From Stentor coeruleus (Eukaryota; Ciliophora; Heterotrichea; Heterotrichida; Stentoridae): DNA of 22,514 nucleotides. The position numbers were made by a program, and so were the translations under genes. Below are positions 8,874 to 16,281 of this stretch, piece by piece. Position 1 is the stretch's first letter. Every line of letters starts with the position of its first letter. Where the stretch lies: contig MPUH01001161.1 of assembly GCA_001970955.1 (NCBI GenBank), positions 1-22,514 of the forward strand, given 5' to 3'. The notes beneath the pieces were generated by a model. The model searched no databases, was not told the DNA's origin, and was given only the letters and a program-made list of their open reading frames with translations.

Positions 8874-9235
8874 GCAAGACTTTTATTGATAAGGGTAACT
8901 AATAGATATATTTTAGAGATAAAATGCATTTAGTTATGCTTAATGAACAGATAAGCACAAATAATTAAACATTTTGTAAGCCTAAAAGATAAAGGCATTC
9001 TATTGTTACTGTGCAAGGCGGCTAAGAAATCAAATTAATTAAGTCTGCCCTGTGTGCAGATGTTGCATTTCTAACTCTCTATTTAAATAATCTTATTATT
9101 CCTTTTAGCTATCTAGCTTGGAGCATATATTTAAAATGAAAATTAATGTTTTTTATCTAAATAGAATAATAGTATTTGTCCTTCAAAAAACTACATAAGA
9201 TATCAACAGTCTCTTTAAGATATTTGATAATAAAA
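8874..9235. other. Spacer upstream of the small RING gene
   Basis: No gene or RNA is recognised. The patch at about 9010-9085 is slightly GC-richer but folds into no tRNA-like cloverleaf that I can see and has stops in all frames. The sequence just before the ATG at 9236 is T- and A-rich. Confidence 0.45.
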
Positions 9236-9718
9236 ATGAGCTCAGCTCTTGAATGCAAATATTGCCATACACTTTACGATCCAAAAAACAAAGTTCCATT
9301 AGTGCTAAAGTGTGGAGATTCTATATGCATGGACTGTATAGTGAATTCTTTAAAGACTTATATTGAATGTCCTATATGCAATATCAAACATGCATTTACG
9401 ATGTCTCAAATAAAAGATATGCCAGTAAATAAAGCTCTTTTGCTTTATATACAAAATCTTGGGGTAAAAGAAACAAGAAAGTTTAAACCACAAGAAAATA
9501 AAAAAGATTTTCCTAGAGAATTCGTTCAAAAATTCAACGAACAAAATTTAGATGATATTAGTCCTTTTATGGTAGATGATATTGATATGAAATGTAAGAG
9601 AATAGGCTGTGATAAAGAAAAATATCAGTATGAGGAAGTGATTTATGAATATTGTAGTATAGAGTGTTTTGAATTTGATAAATCATCTTCAATAAATAGT
9701 GTTAAATATCAACTTTAA
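9236..9718 (+). CDS. Small RING-like zinc-binding protein
   Basis: The frame is open from 9176, but the first ATG is at 9236, giving 160 residues that begin just before the zinc finger. The N-terminal finger has C7, C10, C26, D28, C31, C34, C45 and C48, the spacing of a C3HC4 RING (CKYC, LKCGDSICMDC, CPIC). Asp28 stands where His is expected. A second Cys set at 120-144 (C120, C125, C140, C144) could bind another zinc. RING proteins are mostly E3 ubiquitin ligases, but activity is uncertain with the His replaced. Asp can ligate zinc, as in RBX1, so the fold may be intact. It ends in TAA, and the next gene on the same strand starts only 29 bases later, so its 3' UTR must be very short or shared. 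Confidence 0.8.
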   Translation: MSSALECKYCHTLYDPKNKVPLVLKCGDSICMDCIVNSLKTYIECPICNIKHAFTMSQIKDMPVNKALLLYIQNLGVKETRKFKPQENKKDFPREFVQKFNEQNLDDISPFMVDDIDMKCKRIGCDKEKYQYEEVIYEYCSIECFEFDKSSSINSVKYQL

Positions 9719-9747
9719 TAATATGATATAGGAGGGGGGTACTTATA

Positions 9748-10329
9748 ATGTCAGGATTTTATATCTATGCGCTCTTAGGACCTTCTAATTACTCAAAGCA
9801 CGAACTCAGCTACTCTCTTGATATTACAGATTGTCCGTTAAAGCGGGTTAAAAAAATAATTGTTGCACTTAAGAAAACTCAAACTAAAGAAAAAATTAGA
9901 AGTCAATTTGGACTTTCCAGCAGTTTACATTCTCTTATTTTTGAACTTGATTATTCAGAACATAGTGAAATTTATAGGTTAATGACCCAGTTGCAAAAGC
10001 CAACATTTTCAAAAGAGATATTAACATATAATTTAACTCAGCCACACTCAATAGAAGATATATGTCGTAATCTTCCACTTCATATTATAATTGAGACCTT
10101 AGATAAATATTCAACAAATCCCCTTGTTAAAGCAACACTTGGTTGTACAGCTGAATCTACAAAAAAAATGCTTATTGCTCATAAAATTCTAGTTTTAAGC
10201 AATTTTCTTAAAGTGAACTATACTAATATCCATAGTAAACTAAAACTTCAAGAAATGTATGGGAATACTCTTAGAAGAGATTATCTAAACATGGTTTATT
10301 TTTTAGTTCACATAATAACAAGCAAATAG
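9748..10329 (+). CDS. Protein of unknown function downstream of the RING-like gene
   Basis: The 193-residue protein starts at the first ATG and ends in TAG. I do not recognise it. It begins MSGFYIYALLGPSNYSKHEL. It has no signal peptide, zinc ligands or clear repeats. The body is mixed helical and fairly hydrophobic (IEDICRNLPLHIIIETL at about 101-117; FLKVNYTNIHSKLKLQEMY at about 153-171), suggesting a compact alpha-helical domain. The 29-base gap before it contains GATATAGGAGGGGGG, an unusual G run for this AT-rich DNA, followed by TTATA directly before the ATG. The tight head-to-tail arrangement with the RING-like gene raises the possibility of linked expression but does not prove it. Confidence 0.7.
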   Translation: MSGFYIYALLGPSNYSKHELSYSLDITDCPLKRVKKIIVALKKTQTKEKIRSQFGLSSSLHSLIFELDYSEHSEIYRLMTQLQKPTFSKEILTYNLTQPHSIEDICRNLPLHIIIETLDKYSTNPLVKATLGCTAESTKKMLIAHKILVLSNFLKVNYTNIHSKLKLQEMYGNTLRRDYLNMVYFLVHIITSK

Positions 10330-11050
10330 GATATTTTTTTACTTATAAATATATTTCATAAGATTATAAATGCTTTGAAGTAATATGAGGATGAATATTT
10401 TAATGATGAGATTGATTATGGATAAAAATGAGAAATGCATTAAGAAATTTTATGAACAATAAATCTTACTCATTGAAAAATATTATATATGCATTAATGC
10501 TTTCTGTAAAATTTGCTGACATTTAAATTTGTTTTTTAATAACTAATTATGATTATAAGTACTTTCATTATATAATTTTATTGCATTTTGAAATAATCTC
10601 TAATATCTTTTTTGCTAACTTTGAGCGCAGTATTCTTATTTTTTTAGTAAATTAAAGATCTACCATACAACATTAATTATGATTTTGAAAGCACTTAAAT
10701 GAAATCAGGCTATTTAATGAGTTTATTGTTTAAGTTATAGTCTAAATTTATTATTAATACTTCCTATATTAATAATAAGATTTTTACTTTATTATGAATT
10801 TTCAGTATAATTAACTAAGCTTATTTCTTAAAGAATTTTGCTATCAAATTTTCCATGCCTGATTTGAATTCAGTACTTATAGCACCCAACTATGAAATGA
10901 TTAAAGAATTGATTAAGTATTAAAATAATGGTTCTACTACTCCTTTTTAAATTGCTTATCTATGGAAAAATATATCCACCCCATTAAAAATGATATTTGC
11001 TATTTAATTTTTGTGAATGATGCATAAAAGGAATGATATCTTTTACTTTA
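10330..11050. other. AT-rich spacer with one weak coding-like patch
   Basis: Mostly A/T-rich with stops everywhere. A plus-strand patch at 10855-10926 reads MPDLNSVLIAPNYEM followed by IKELIKY and a TAA, then continues with further stops. It may be degraded coding sequence, but it matches no family I know and is not clearly part of the transposase relic that follows. No RNA gene is seen. Confidence 0.4.
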
Positions 11051-11059
11051 GTGATTCTT

Positions 11060-11587
11060 TACTTTCGTTAAGAGATTATCATTATATTTTTTGATGAAAG
11101 TATGTGCATTCGATATCTTTTCGCGAAAGAAGTGCTGCGAAATATCAAAAAATGTCCGAGATGCAAAAGATACATGATGCTGAGCTATAGGAAAAACTGT
11201 TTTAAAGCACTGATAAGGCATGCGGCAAAAGCATTTCAATGAATAAAAGAAGCTTAATTAAAGTTAAAAGGATATATAGAAGTACTTTGCTCTTGGGTTA
11301 TGACTTAATAAGATCAAGGCTTTTTCTGCGATTAGTTTACCAGGCCTTTTTGTGATAAAATATTATTACTCTTCAGAGAATTCAGTGATAGGATGATAAA
11401 TATTTTAGAAATCAATGATTGTGTGATTAGCATCCCAGATATTAAAGTCCAAATTCATGAATGTAAACTTGGAAAATGCAGGTATGATCATGGATATTCA
11501 GTCGATGTTGTGTGGACTCTTGGAGATTTAGAAGATACTCAAGAAAATAAAGTATTTTTAGTTGAGGTGCCTACTTTGCTGTTCTAA
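11060..11587 (+). pseudogene. Merlin/IS1595-type transposase relic, copy B, 5' half
   Basis: The plus strand carries the N-terminal half of a Merlin-type transposase. NIKKCPRCKRYMML (CPRC at 11153-11164) is the first half of the zinc ribbon. A one-base frame change near 11219 then gives CGKSISM, the second half (WRCxxCGKSISI in the family). After degraded helix-turn-helix sequence the frame is open again from 11393. It reads VQIHECKLGKCRYDHGYSVD (11447-11506), then VWTLGDLEDTQENKVFLVEV. This is the first-Asp block of the DDE core, but the Asp is His at 11456-11458. The match stops at VEVP (about 11575) and a stop at 11585. The C-terminal half is not downstream on this strand but on the minus strand at 11620-11930. 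The 64-codon open frame at 11393-11587 is therefore a transposase fragment, not an independent gene. Confidence 0.85.
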
Positions 11588-11619
11588 AATTAATTTCTAT
11601 ATTATATTAATTATGATGC

Positions 11620-11930
11620 TTGCTAAATCCTTTGAGAAAATTCCCGGTAAATGTTTTATGCAATTTGCACCATATGAATATTCCTAAATACACTTTTATG
11701 TTAGCAGTTTAAATTGTATAAAATGCTTGATTCCGTTCAAAATTCCTTCAATGGTGTTAATAGTAGTTCAAGTGCTAGGATCAGCATAATAGTAACTATT
11801 CTAACAGTTTAATGCTCATAGTATAATTAAGTTTAATGGATTCTGCCAAAAAATTCGTTAGAATAATAACGCCGGAAGAGCATGTCTCGGATAATTGAAA
11901 TAAGTGTTTGAGCTATTTTATTATATATTT
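11620..11930 (-). pseudogene. Merlin/IS1595-type transposase relic, copy B, 3' half, inverted
   Basis: The minus strand from about 11905 reads LSETCSSGVIILTNFLAESI. This matches the second-Asp block (V-x-P-G-S/T-I-I-x-T-D-C-W-x-G-Y), with Asn at 11853-11855 in place of the catalytic Asp. After a frame change come YYADPST, a stop, TTINTIEGILNGIKHF (about 11770-11722, FVDPxTGxHTNTIE in the family) and a degraded tail (YGANCIKHLPG, to about 11640). The acidic residue in NTIE is kept at 11747-11749. The segment is recognisably similar to the same part of copy A (3830-4000). It begins almost exactly where the plus-strand half at 11060-11587 leaves off in the protein, which points to an internal inversion rather than two independent insertions. 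Confidence 0.8.
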
Positions 11931-12059
11931 GAAATTAATTAATACAGAGTTCATGACTGTGAACAATATATTTCCTAACTAACTATTTTATTATNATTAA
12001 TACAGAGTTCATGACTGTGAACAATATATTTCCTAACTAACTATTTTATTATATATTTG
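11913..12059 (+). repeat. Direct duplication around a single-N assembly gap
   Basis: Bases 11938-11994 (57 bases) are repeated exactly at 11996-12052, with one N at 11995 between them. A shorter motif, CTATTTTATTATATATTTG, occurs at 11913-11931 and 12041-12059, and its first 12 bases also occur at 11983-11994. Either two contig ends were not merged, or a true tandem repeat of about 70 bases could not be resolved and the N stands for a dozen or so missing bases. It lies at the outer edge of the inverted transposase half. Confidence 0.85.
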
Positions 12060-12484
12060 CATTAAAAGCAAATTAAGCGTGATTTTTTTTTAAAGAATTC
12101 TATGCAGAAAATTATTAAAAGTTAATGAAAATAGAATAGCCTGCTTATTAACAATCAGAAAATTCAAGTCTAGATTATTATATTTTGATTAATCTTTATA
12201 GCTTAAAAAAGATTATTGCATAGAGTTTGCAATTTCTATAAAAATATATCTAGCAACTTTTTAAATAATTTAATGAGCTATAAATAGAATAGCTATATTA
12301 AATCTTCATTTTTTGTGTTTATATCTATCAATAATAAGTTATTAGTATGCAATAATCCTACATCCTGATTTGTAAAATATAAATAAACTTTAAGTAAAAA
12401 ATCATTCAAAATATAAAGTTTGCTAAACTAAGTATATATCATTTTATATTAATAGCATATTCATTCAATTATAATAATTTTATC
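12060..12484. other. AT-rich spacer upstream of the hydrolase
   Basis: No coding-like frame or RNA gene is seen on either strand. Sequence directly before the ATG at 12485 contains TTATAATAATTTT, a TATA-like stretch that may be core promoter or a short 5' UTR. Confidence 0.5.
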
Positions 12485-13204
12485 ATGGAGTCTATTAGAA
12501 CAGCACGTGGTAATCTTTTAGCATACAGCTTACATAGAAACAATCCAAGTTCGCAAGACTTAGTAATCCTTATTCATGGGACTTGTGGTCATCGTCGCAA
12601 TTTATTTTTCCCAGCACTATCTGGAATCACTAAAGTTAATATTCTTTCATTTGATTTTGAAGGTAACGGAGATAGTCAAGGCGAGTTCAAAATTGGTGGC
12701 TTACAGCTTGAAGTCGAGGCAATTCATGATGTTGTTTTATGGGCTCAAAGTATCGGCTTTAATATTAAAGCCCTTATAGGTCATTCAAAGGGAGGAAATG
12801 AAGTTCTCATGTATGCAGGAACTTATAATGATGTTCCTTTAGTAATAGCAATCGCAGCAAGATATGATATGACAATAATCCCAAGCTTTCTAAACCCTTT
12901 ACTTCCTGAAATTGAAGAAAAAGGAAAAGCAATTTACACTTTTAGAGGAAAAGATTATGTGATAGATAAAGAAGGTATCGATGAAAGGAGAAATCTTTGT
13001 ATGGATAAATACTTAGAAAATGTTAGAACTAATGTTGTGCTTATTGCTGGGGATAATGATAATCTGACTAATATTTCTGATTGTCACAATATTGAAAGCA
13101 GATTAGGAAATTATTGTGTAAGGAAAATTGTTGTTGAAGGTGCAGACCATATGTTTACAAAACACCATGACGTATTATCTTCAATAATATCAAGTATTCT
13201 TTAA
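12485..13204 (+). CDS. Alpha/beta hydrolase (serine hydrolase fold)
   Basis: The 239-residue protein starts at the first ATG and ends in TAA. It shows the alpha/beta-hydrolase layout: a strand followed by the oxyanion-hole motif HGTCGHRRN (31-39), FDFEGNGDS (56-64), the nucleophile elbow GHSKGG (99-104) with Ser101, an acidic candidate in AGDND (Asp190 or Asp192), and the catalytic His222 in GADHMF. This gives a complete Ser-Asp-His triad at the expected spacing. The length fits a minimal single-domain enzyme with a small lid (about 130-175). The FDFxGxGxSxG and GHSKGG motifs resemble the cytosolic esterase/acylglycerol-lipase-like branch. No signal peptide or membrane segment is present, so it is probably cytosolic. 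The substrate cannot be inferred. Confidence 0.92.
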   Translation: MESIRTARGNLLAYSLHRNNPSSQDLVILIHGTCGHRRNLFFPALSGITKVNILSFDFEGNGDSQGEFKIGGLQLEVEAIHDVVLWAQSIGFNIKALIGHSKGGNEVLMYAGTYNDVPLVIAIAARYDMTIIPSFLNPLLPEIEEKGKAIYTFRGKDYVIDKEGIDERRNLCMDKYLENVRTNVVLIAGDNDNLTNISDCHNIESRLGNYCVRKIVVEGADHMFTKHHDVLSSIISSIL

Positions 13205-13761
13205 GATTTAATTTATCAGTAATTATTAGTTGCATAGCCTTTTAAAAATAAATTATATGCAACTCGCCAAATAGGCTAAATGTGGCAAATAAGAACGAAT
13301 ATAAAAATAGTCTGTTGATAAAATTAGCTAAGCATCTCAATATAAAATATTGATTCTTTTATTAACTTTAGGAAAATAATGAAATAAGTTGAAGTTCTGA
13401 ATAAATAGCATCTAAAGCTCAAAGGAAAAGTTTTTATAGAATAAATATCAGTACTTTAAACAAATTCTTGATGAGATAAAAAAATAAATATCTAGATTAT
13501 CAATAGTAGAGGATGAAGGAATAAAGAAATTAATAGCAGCTAAGGTATTAAATAATTTGTGCGGCTTAGTGAATCTAAGGTTTCTGTGGCAACAATTAAA
13601 ACAATAGATATCACTTAGAATTTGGAGTTTTTTACTAGATTTTGAAAGTGAATGAAAACTTATATCATATGAAAAGTGTGATATAATTTTCAGCTCCTAC
13701 AGATTTTAACAAACTAAAAAAGTATGTAATAAAGTATTTTATATACGCTGTCAATATAAAT
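13205..13761. other. Spacer with a 3' hairpin and a weak coding-like patch
   Basis: A perfect 9-base inverted repeat (AGTTGCATA at 13228-13236, TATGCAACT at 13256-13264, loop 19) lies 24 bases after the hydrolase stop. On the plus strand, 13495-13620 reads in shifting frames as IVEDEGIKKLIAAKVLN and LSESKVSVATIKTI. This resembles a helix-turn-helix of the kind found in transposases, but it is too broken to assign. TATAAATATG occurs at the start of the next gene. Confidence 0.35.
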
Positions 13762-14280
13762 ATGGGGTGCTGCTCAGCCCGTTTAGCTGATTCAAAAAGT
13801 ATGTCAATAAGTAAAATTGCAGCTTTCGCTGAAGATCAAAAAATGAATACAATATCTTGTCACAAAATTCGAAAAATTCCAGAAGGTGATCATTTGAAAG
13901 CATCTTATACAAAACTTTGTGAAGAGTTAGAAATTCAAGTCCCATTTGAAATTTTTTCATTGCGTGAGCATATTTTTAATTTCGAACTCAAAGCTGGACT
14001 ATTACTTCTCTCCCCAGATCCAGTCGAAAAAAAGCTGAAATTATTTAAAAAAATTGCTCCAACAGATCGCCAAAAACTACGTTTTTTTGAATGGAAATAT
14101 CAAATAATAAACGAAAAACTGCCAAAGTACATGATTAAAATGAAAGTAATCGATTCTGATGAGCTTAAAAAGTGGGTAGAAGTCCATAGGTGTATTGCAG
14201 CAGAAGTTGTTTTAAAAGAATGGAAAGCAAGCCTAGACAATAATCTTGACGACAAAGGTTTTCTTCTTTCTATTATCTAA
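13762..14280 (+). CDS. Small, probably acylated protein of unknown function
   Basis: The 172-residue protein begins MGCCSARLADSKS. Gly2, Cys3 and Cys4 with Ser5 form a favourable N-myristoylation/palmitoylation context, so membrane attachment is likely, and this supports the start at 13762. I do not recognise the remainder. Residues 50-170 look like a compact alpha-helical domain rich in Lys, Glu and Leu (for example LCEELEIQVPFEIFSLREH at about 53-71). It ends with a hydrophobic ...KGFLLSII. It ends in TAA, and the C2-kinase gene starts 21 bases later on the same strand. Given that spacing, a shared membrane-signalling role with the C2-kinase is an attractive but unproven idea. Confidence 0.75.
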   Translation: MGCCSARLADSKSMSISKIAAFAEDQKMNTISCHKIRKIPEGDHLKASYTKLCEELEIQVPFEIFSLREHIFNFELKAGLLLLSPDPVEKKLKLFKKIAPTDRQKLRFFEWKYQIINEKLPKYMIKMKVIDSDELKKWVEVHRCIAAEVVLKEWKASLDNNLDDKGFLLSII

Positions 14281-14301
14281 TATCGATAGGATATAATAAA
14301 A

Positions 14302-15654
14302 ATGAGCACAAGTATTCTTGCTGTGACTATAGAGAGTTCTCTGATTAACAAAAGAAGCATCCTTGGTCTAAAGACTTTTGTAGTTTTAAATCTTGGTGGT
14401 AATATCAAAACGACTTCTACTCAAAGAGGTTCAAGTCCAGAGTGGAACAGTGAATTTAAGTTCCAAAGAAGTAATGAACAATTTATCTTAGTAAATTTGA
14501 TAGAAAAAGGGGTATTTGGTGAGCATGTGCTTGGAGAGGGAATATTGATATTAAACCCTATAAAAACTACACAAGAACGGCATGCAACAATTCCAGTTTA
14601 CAAATACAATGATAAGATAGCTGATATTTATATGAAAATACTTGAGAATTGTCCTAATGACAGACAACAGTCGATGATTGTGAGGAAAAAAACAACAGAA
14701 AAACCTTCTGGGTTTCCTGAAATGCCTAAACTACAAGAGAAGCATTCTGAACCCCTCCCACAACCTGTTGCAAAAAAGCAAGATATTGACTTGGTTACTT
14801 ATGGAGTTCAGCTTTCGGACTTAGTGTATGATCGGATGATTTACACAAGCCAATCAGGAAAACAGGAAGTTTATATAGGAAAAGTTATAACTACAGGAGC
14901 CAGTGTAGCTATTAAAATATCTTTTTGCGATACAAATGATGAGTTCAACCGTGTGCAAAGAGAAGCATTAGCAATAAGCTCGCTTTCACACCCAAATATA
15001 TGCAAAGTTTATGGTACTTTACTTGATACGAATGGAAACAAATTAAAAAATATCATTGTTCTCGAAAATTGTGAAGGGATTTCACTTCGACATGAAATAG
15101 AAAAACGCGATACTGAGAATAAACCTTTCACTCAGTCATTATTTTGCAAATATGTAACAGATTTATTAAGCGCTTTTGCTCATATACAGTCCAAACATAT
15201 AGTGCACTCAGATGTTAAGCCTGATAATATTGTTGTTTCAGCAAATGGATCATTAAAAGTCATTGATTTTGGGATCTCTCTCCATGGATATTCTGAGCTT
15301 TTCGAGACTACAAAAACTTTAAAAGTTGGTGGGACTATTCCATATTTCAGCCCTCTTCAGCTTCAAGGTTATTTGCAATTTATTCAAGGAATTAATAAAG
15401 AATGCACTGTTAGACATAATCCTATGAAATCAGATGTCTATGCTTTAGGGCTCACATTCATGCATATGGCTTCACTTGGACCTCCTAGTGGGCTGAACAA
15501 TTTAGATGAAGGCCTTCAAAAAAGAATTGATGCTGCTATAGCGGGATTAATTTATTCTGATTCAGTGAAATCACTTATTTCGCAGATGCTTACTATTGAT
15601 GAACACGCGAGGCCTGATTTTATAAGATTATTTAATCAACTTAATCTAGATTAA
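14302..15654 (+). CDS. C2-domain protein kinase with a non-RD (HSD) catalytic loop
   Basis: This is a 450-residue protein. Residues 1-115 form a C2-like beta-sandwich: a start like other C2 domains (ILAVTIESSLIN), KTFVVLNLGG, then TTSTQRGSSPEWNSEFKF, the classic T-x-x-x-x-x-x-P-x-W-N-x-x-F-x-F signature. C2 domains bind membranes, often with Ca2+; the acidic Ca2+ ligands look sparse here. A linker (116-170) precedes a kinase domain at about 173-450: VAIK Lys205, alpha-C Glu221, VHSDVKPDNI (301-310) with Asp304 and Asn309, DFG at 322-324, GGTIPYFSPLQ in place of the usual APE segment, and KSDVYALG (376-383). Ser303 replaces Arg of HRD, making it a non-RD kinase. Catalytic Lys, Asp and DFG are present, so activity is plausible. 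The glycine loop (YTSQSGKQEV) is poorly conserved. It ends in TAA. Confidence 0.88.
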   Translation: MSTSILAVTIESSLINKRSILGLKTFVVLNLGGNIKTTSTQRGSSPEWNSEFKFQRSNEQFILVNLIEKGVFGEHVLGEGILILNPIKTTQERHATIPVYKYNDKIADIYMKILENCPNDRQQSMIVRKKTTEKPSGFPEMPKLQEKHSEPLPQPVAKKQDIDLVTYGVQLSDLVYDRMIYTSQSGKQEVYIGKVITTGASVAIKISFCDTNDEFNRVQREALAISSLSHPNICKVYGTLLDTNGNKLKNIIVLENCEGISLRHEIEKRDTENKPFTQSLFCKYVTDLLSAFAHIQSKHIVHSDVKPDNIVVSANGSLKVIDFGISLHGYSELFETTKTLKVGGTIPYFSPLQLQGYLQFIQGINKECTVRHNPMKSDVYALGLTFMHMASLGPPSGLNNLDEGLQKRIDAAIAGLIYSDSVKSLISQMLTIDEHARPDFIRLFNQLNLD

Positions 15655-16281
15655 ATTTTGATAATTATAGTTTAGATATGATAAACTTAGAAATATTTTT
15701 CTTTAGCCTCGAATATAATTCTAGGGCAAAGTCTATCTACTGTTAAAATCAGCTTCAATAATTTTGGCTTAGAAATTAGTCTAAATACCTTTTTGAAACA
15801 CTTAATTACAAGAATCTTAATTTATGAATACTTTTTAATTGCTTATTGAAATCTCAGTTACTTTCAAAATAATATTCAAGAATAAAATCTTTGAATATAA
15901 TGAAAAGTTTCACAGAATAAAATTCATAATATAGAACAAAGTAATTAATTCACCATATGTACAAGTTTTAATTGAATCTATCAAAAATACTTTAGGTAAT
16001 AAATATTTTTAGAAATTTCATTGACAAAAGCTACAGACAAATGAATAAAGTCATATAGGCCAAAAAATTTAGCACTGATATAATACTTTAAGCTTTTTGA
16101 TTAATAAAAAAGTAATATATTATAGATGACAAAGTGAATTCATTAATAATTACTAGTTATAGATGAGTTTGTGATAATAAATTGACTTACTATAAATATA
16201 TATTTGATGATTTATTTTTGTTACTTGTAGATTCTTAATAAAAATGCGAATTAAGAATGAGTAACAGGATAATTTATAAAT
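15655..16281. other. AT-rich spacer
   Basis: No gene is recognised. One plus-strand stretch (about 15722-15840) stays open for some 40 codons (STVKISFNNFGLEISLN) but ends in a stop, lacks a start and matches nothing I know. No RNA gene is seen. TTTATAAATATG at the end leads into the next ATG. Confidence 0.45.

Noticed and set aside
9176..9235. Upstream extension of the small RING-like protein to 9176
   Set aside because: The extension would need a TTG start; the first ATG at 9236 precedes the zinc finger directly.
11048..11239. 63-codon minus-strand frame with several Cys
   Set aside because: It is antisense to the zinc-ribbon part of the Merlin relic, which explains the sequence on the plus strand.
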